DNA from: an uncultured Nesterenkonia sp.
GTDB lineage: Bacteria > Actinomycetota > Actinomycetes > Actinomycetales > Micrococcaceae
Reading direction: 5' to 3'
NCBI GenBank assembly: GCA_946221825.1
Contig: CAMINA010000079.1
Location: 1 to 6,325 of the forward strand
Length of the DNA: 6,325 nt
Shown here: positions 5,354 through 6,325 of the stretch, piece after piece
How positions within the stretch are numbered: position 1 is the first letter of the stretch
How the letters are laid out: each line of letters starts with the position of its first letter
Program-made: the position numbers and the translations under genes
Notes under the pieces: generated by a model
Told to the model about the DNA's origin: nothing
Database searches by the model: none
The model's input: the letters and a program-made list of their open reading frames with translations, nothing else

Positions 5354-6174
5354 ATACAGCTGGCACCAGCCCGTACACCGAGGATCTGCGCCTTGCGCAT
5401 ATGATCGCGGACTCCGTGGACTCCCAGACGATGTCCTCCTTCAACGCGATGGACTTCGAGGTGGAGACCAAGCCGGATCTGACCCCGGTCACCGAGGCCG
5501 ACCGCCAGGCCGAAGAGCTGATCCGCGGACAGCTGGGCCGCGCCCGCGGGCGGGACGCGATCTACGGCGAGGAGTATGGCTCCTCGGGCTCCGGACCGCG
5601 GCGCTGGATCATCGACCCGATCGACGGCACCAAGAACTTCATCCGTGGCGTGCCCGCGTGGGCCACACTGATCGCCCTGGTGGACCACGGCGAGCCGGTG
5701 GTGGGCCTGGTCAGCGCCCCCGCGCTGGGACGGCGCTGGTGGGCGGCCAAGGACGGCGGCGCCTATACGGGCAAGTCGCTCTCCTCGGCCAGACAGCTCG
5801 AAGTCTCCAAAGTCGCGCAGCTGGAGGACGCCTTCTTCTCGTACTCTTCGCTGTCCGGATGGCGCGCAGTGGGCCGCAGCCAGAACTTCCTCGAATTCAC
5901 CGAGACAGTGTGGCGTACCCGAGCCTTCGGCGACTTCTGGTCCTACTGCATGGTGGCCGAAGGAACAGTGGACGTGGCTGCTGAGCCGGAGCTGAGCCTC
6001 CACGATATGGCGGCTCTGGTGCCCATCGTCCAGGAGGCCGGCGGGCGCTTCACCTCGTTGGACGGCGAGCCGGGCTGCTCCGGCAGCAGCGGATTGGCCA
6101 CCAACGGACTGCTCCACGAGGCGGCACTGGGCGCTTTGGCCGCTGACTCTCCGACTCCGTGGGAGTCAGAGTGA
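5350..6174 (+). CDS. hisN: Histidinol-phosphatase, inositol-monophosphatase family
   Basis: This 274-residue protein belongs to the magnesium-dependent inositol monophosphatase superfamily. Metal-binding motifs are GEEYG (73-77, E74), DPIDGTKNF (89-97, D89 and D92) and LHDMAAL (217-223, D219). The N-terminal EVETKPDLTPVTEADR is typical of the actinobacterial HisN group, which dephosphorylates L-histidinol phosphate in the penultimate enzyme step of histidine synthesis. Trp in the usual WD of inositol monophosphatases is His here; HisN proteins vary at this position. HisN rather than SuhB/ImpA is inferred from overall pattern and from its place next to aroA-rsgA, where Streptomyces also carries it as I remember. 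The ATG overlaps the rsgA stop by 4 bases and the only nearby GGAG is too close, so translation probably depends on coupling. Other inositol-phosphatase substrates cannot be excluded from sequence alone. Confidence 0.9.
   Translation: MNTAGTSPYTEDLRLAHMIADSVDSQTMSSFNAMDFEVETKPDLTPVTEADRQAEELIRGQLGRARGRDAIYGEEYGSSGSGPRRWIIDPIDGTKNFIRGVPAWATLIALVDHGEPVVGLVSAPALGRRWWAAKDGGAYTGKSLSSARQLEVSKVAQLEDAFFSYSSLSGWRAVGRSQNFLEFTETVWRTRAFGDFWSYCMVAEGTVDVAAEPELSLHDMAALVPIVQEAGGRFTSLDGEPGCSGSSGLATNGLLHEAALGALAADSPTPWESE
6153..6167 (+). terminator. Short hairpin at the hisN 3' end, possible weak terminator
   Basis: GACTCC-GTG-GGAGTC is a perfect 6-bp stem with a 3-base loop just before the hisN stop codon. 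An alternative larger pairing uses CTGACTC (6143-6149) and GAGTCAG (6163-6169). No U-tract follows. The stem lies mostly within coding sequence, so its role as a terminator is uncertain. Confidence 0.3.
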
Positions 6175-6178
6175 GCAG

Positions 6179-6204
6179 GGAATATTGCCCGCCCAGGGCT
6201 GGTT
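6179..6204 (+). promoter_or_regulatory. SigH/SigR-type promoter upstream of ssrA (tmRNA)
   Basis: GGAAT (6179-6183), 18 bases, then GTT (6202-6204): an exact match to the SigR/SigH consensus, with the same spacing as the sigH promoter in this window. It lies in the hisN-ssrA gap, 5 bases after the hisN stop, and reads toward ssrA. Transcription would start near 6211-6214, giving a precursor with about 62-65 leader bases. tmRNA is a known member of the SigR regulon in Streptomyces, as I recall, which supports the call. Confidence 0.8.
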
Positions 6205-6214
6205 GACCTACACT
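6185..6214 (+). promoter_or_regulatory. Possible overlapping vegetative promoter of ssrA
   Basis: TTGCCC (6185-6190), 18 bases, then TACACT (6209-6214). Each hexamer matches 4 of 6 positions of the sigma-70 consensus. It interleaves with the SigH-type promoter on the same DNA and would start transcription near 6221. tmRNA is normally abundant without stress, so a housekeeping promoter is expected. Given the interleaving, the two polymerase forms could compete. Confidence 0.45.
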
Positions 6215-6255
6215 GAAGGGCCGTCGTCCAGACGCTGAGCGTCACAGGCGGCGGA

Positions 6256-6269
6256 GGTTATTGATAACC
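6256..6269 (+). other. Small hairpin in the tmRNA precursor leader
   Basis: GGTTAT-TG-ATAACC is a perfect 6-bp inverted repeat ending 6 bases before the expected mature 5' end of tmRNA. Another inverted repeat, GACGCT-G-AGCGTC (6231-6243), lies just upstream. Both sit in the leader that RNase P should remove, and may help to present the cleavage site. AT-rich GATAAC (6263-6268) could also be read as a -10 element, but no -35 fits well. Confidence 0.35.
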
Positions 6270-6275
6270 GCATAA

Positions 6276-6325
6276 GGGGCCGATCGGTTTCGACGATCTG
6301 AGTTGAGCATGGGGAAGCGAGCCGT
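6276..6325 (+). ncRNA. ssrA: Transfer-messenger RNA (tmRNA), 5' end, partial
   Basis: The last 50 bases match the start of an actinobacterial tmRNA. GGGGCCGA (6276-6283) forms the 5' strand of the acceptor stem, followed by CGGTTTCGAC (6285-6294), the D-loop-like segment that is nearly invariant in tmRNAs. A GGGGAAGCGAGCCG segment then leads into the first pseudoknot region. tmRNA with SmpB rescues stalled ribosomes and tags unfinished proteins for degradation. The tag reading frame and 3' half lie beyond the window, so the tag peptide cannot be read. smpB is not on the upstream side here, unlike the smpB-ssrA order common elsewhere. Confidence 0.9.

Noticed and set aside
5998..6009. HisN has LHD rather than the LWD motif of classical inositol monophosphatases.
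   Set aside because: The metal-binding Asp is kept, and HisN-type members vary at the preceding residue.
4804..6117. 437-codon minus-strand open frame opposite rsgA and hisN.
   Set aside because: No domain, no ribosome site of note, and it is the antisense of two well-supported enzymes.
6240..6276. GATAAC as a -10 element placing a transcription start exactly at the mature tmRNA 5' end.
   Set aside because: No acceptable -35 is present, and tmRNA 5' ends are normally made by RNase P. The upstream promoters explain expression better.
1..6325. Search for mobile elements, CRISPR repeats, toxin-antitoxin pairs, phage or defence genes.
   Set aside because: None seen. Every substantial frame is explained by chromosomal genes with matching composition, and no direct repeat array, integrase or transposase is present.

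Overview
The window is high-GC DNA with dense, short-spaced genes. It looks like a chromosomal housekeeping segment from an actinobacterium, probably a member of the Micrococcaceae such as Nesterenkonia or an Arthrobacter relative. The genus is inferred from protein style and was not tested. The supporting features are a Kgd-type 2-oxoglutarate dehydrogenase C-terminus, a SigH/SigR sigma factor with an RsrA zinc anti-sigma factor, the tiny actinobacterial ribosomal protein bL37, an actinobacterial-type AroA, and an actinobacterial-type tmRNA 5' end. I see no mobile element, phage gene, CRISPR array or defence system.

Layout. Bases 1-279 hold the 3' end of kgd (+). Bases 299-910 hold a GDSL/SGNH-like protein (+) whose catalytic Ser and His appear to be lost. 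Bases 944-1018 hold a 24-residue bL37 gene (+). A 19-bp-stem hairpin at 1069-1107 separates bL37 from the convergent, translationally coupled sigH-rsrA pair (-, 1141-2141). A 106-bp divergent region (2142-2247) carries a perfect SigH/SigR-type promoter (GGAAT-N18-GTT) reading back into sigH. A plus-strand cluster then runs doxX-like gene (2248-2889), aroA (2901-4286), rsgA (4283-5353) and hisN (5350-6174). Gaps in it are 11, -4 and -4 bases, so it is probably one operon. The window ends inside ssrA (tmRNA), whose mature 5' end is near 6276. A second perfect GGAAT-N18-GTT site lies about 70 bases upstream of that end.

How the parts work together. RsrA is expected to hold SigH inactive until disulfide stress oxidises its zinc-binding cysteines. 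Free SigH would then transcribe its own operon from the 2151-2176 promoter. By sequence it should also transcribe ssrA from 6179-6204, linking thiol-oxidative stress to ribosome rescue. The autoregulatory promoter sits so close to the first sigH start codon that stress-induced mRNA would begin almost at that ATG. This raises the possibility of two SigH isoforms, as described for Streptomyces SigR. AroA (shikimate pathway), RsgA (30S maturation GTPase) and HisN (histidinol phosphatase) look like ordinary housekeeping enzymes with intact motifs.

I find no wholly new system. The parts most worth a second look are the two SigH promoters with their start-site geometry, the degenerate SGNH protein, and the DoxX-like protein with a lysine/alanine-rich tail.
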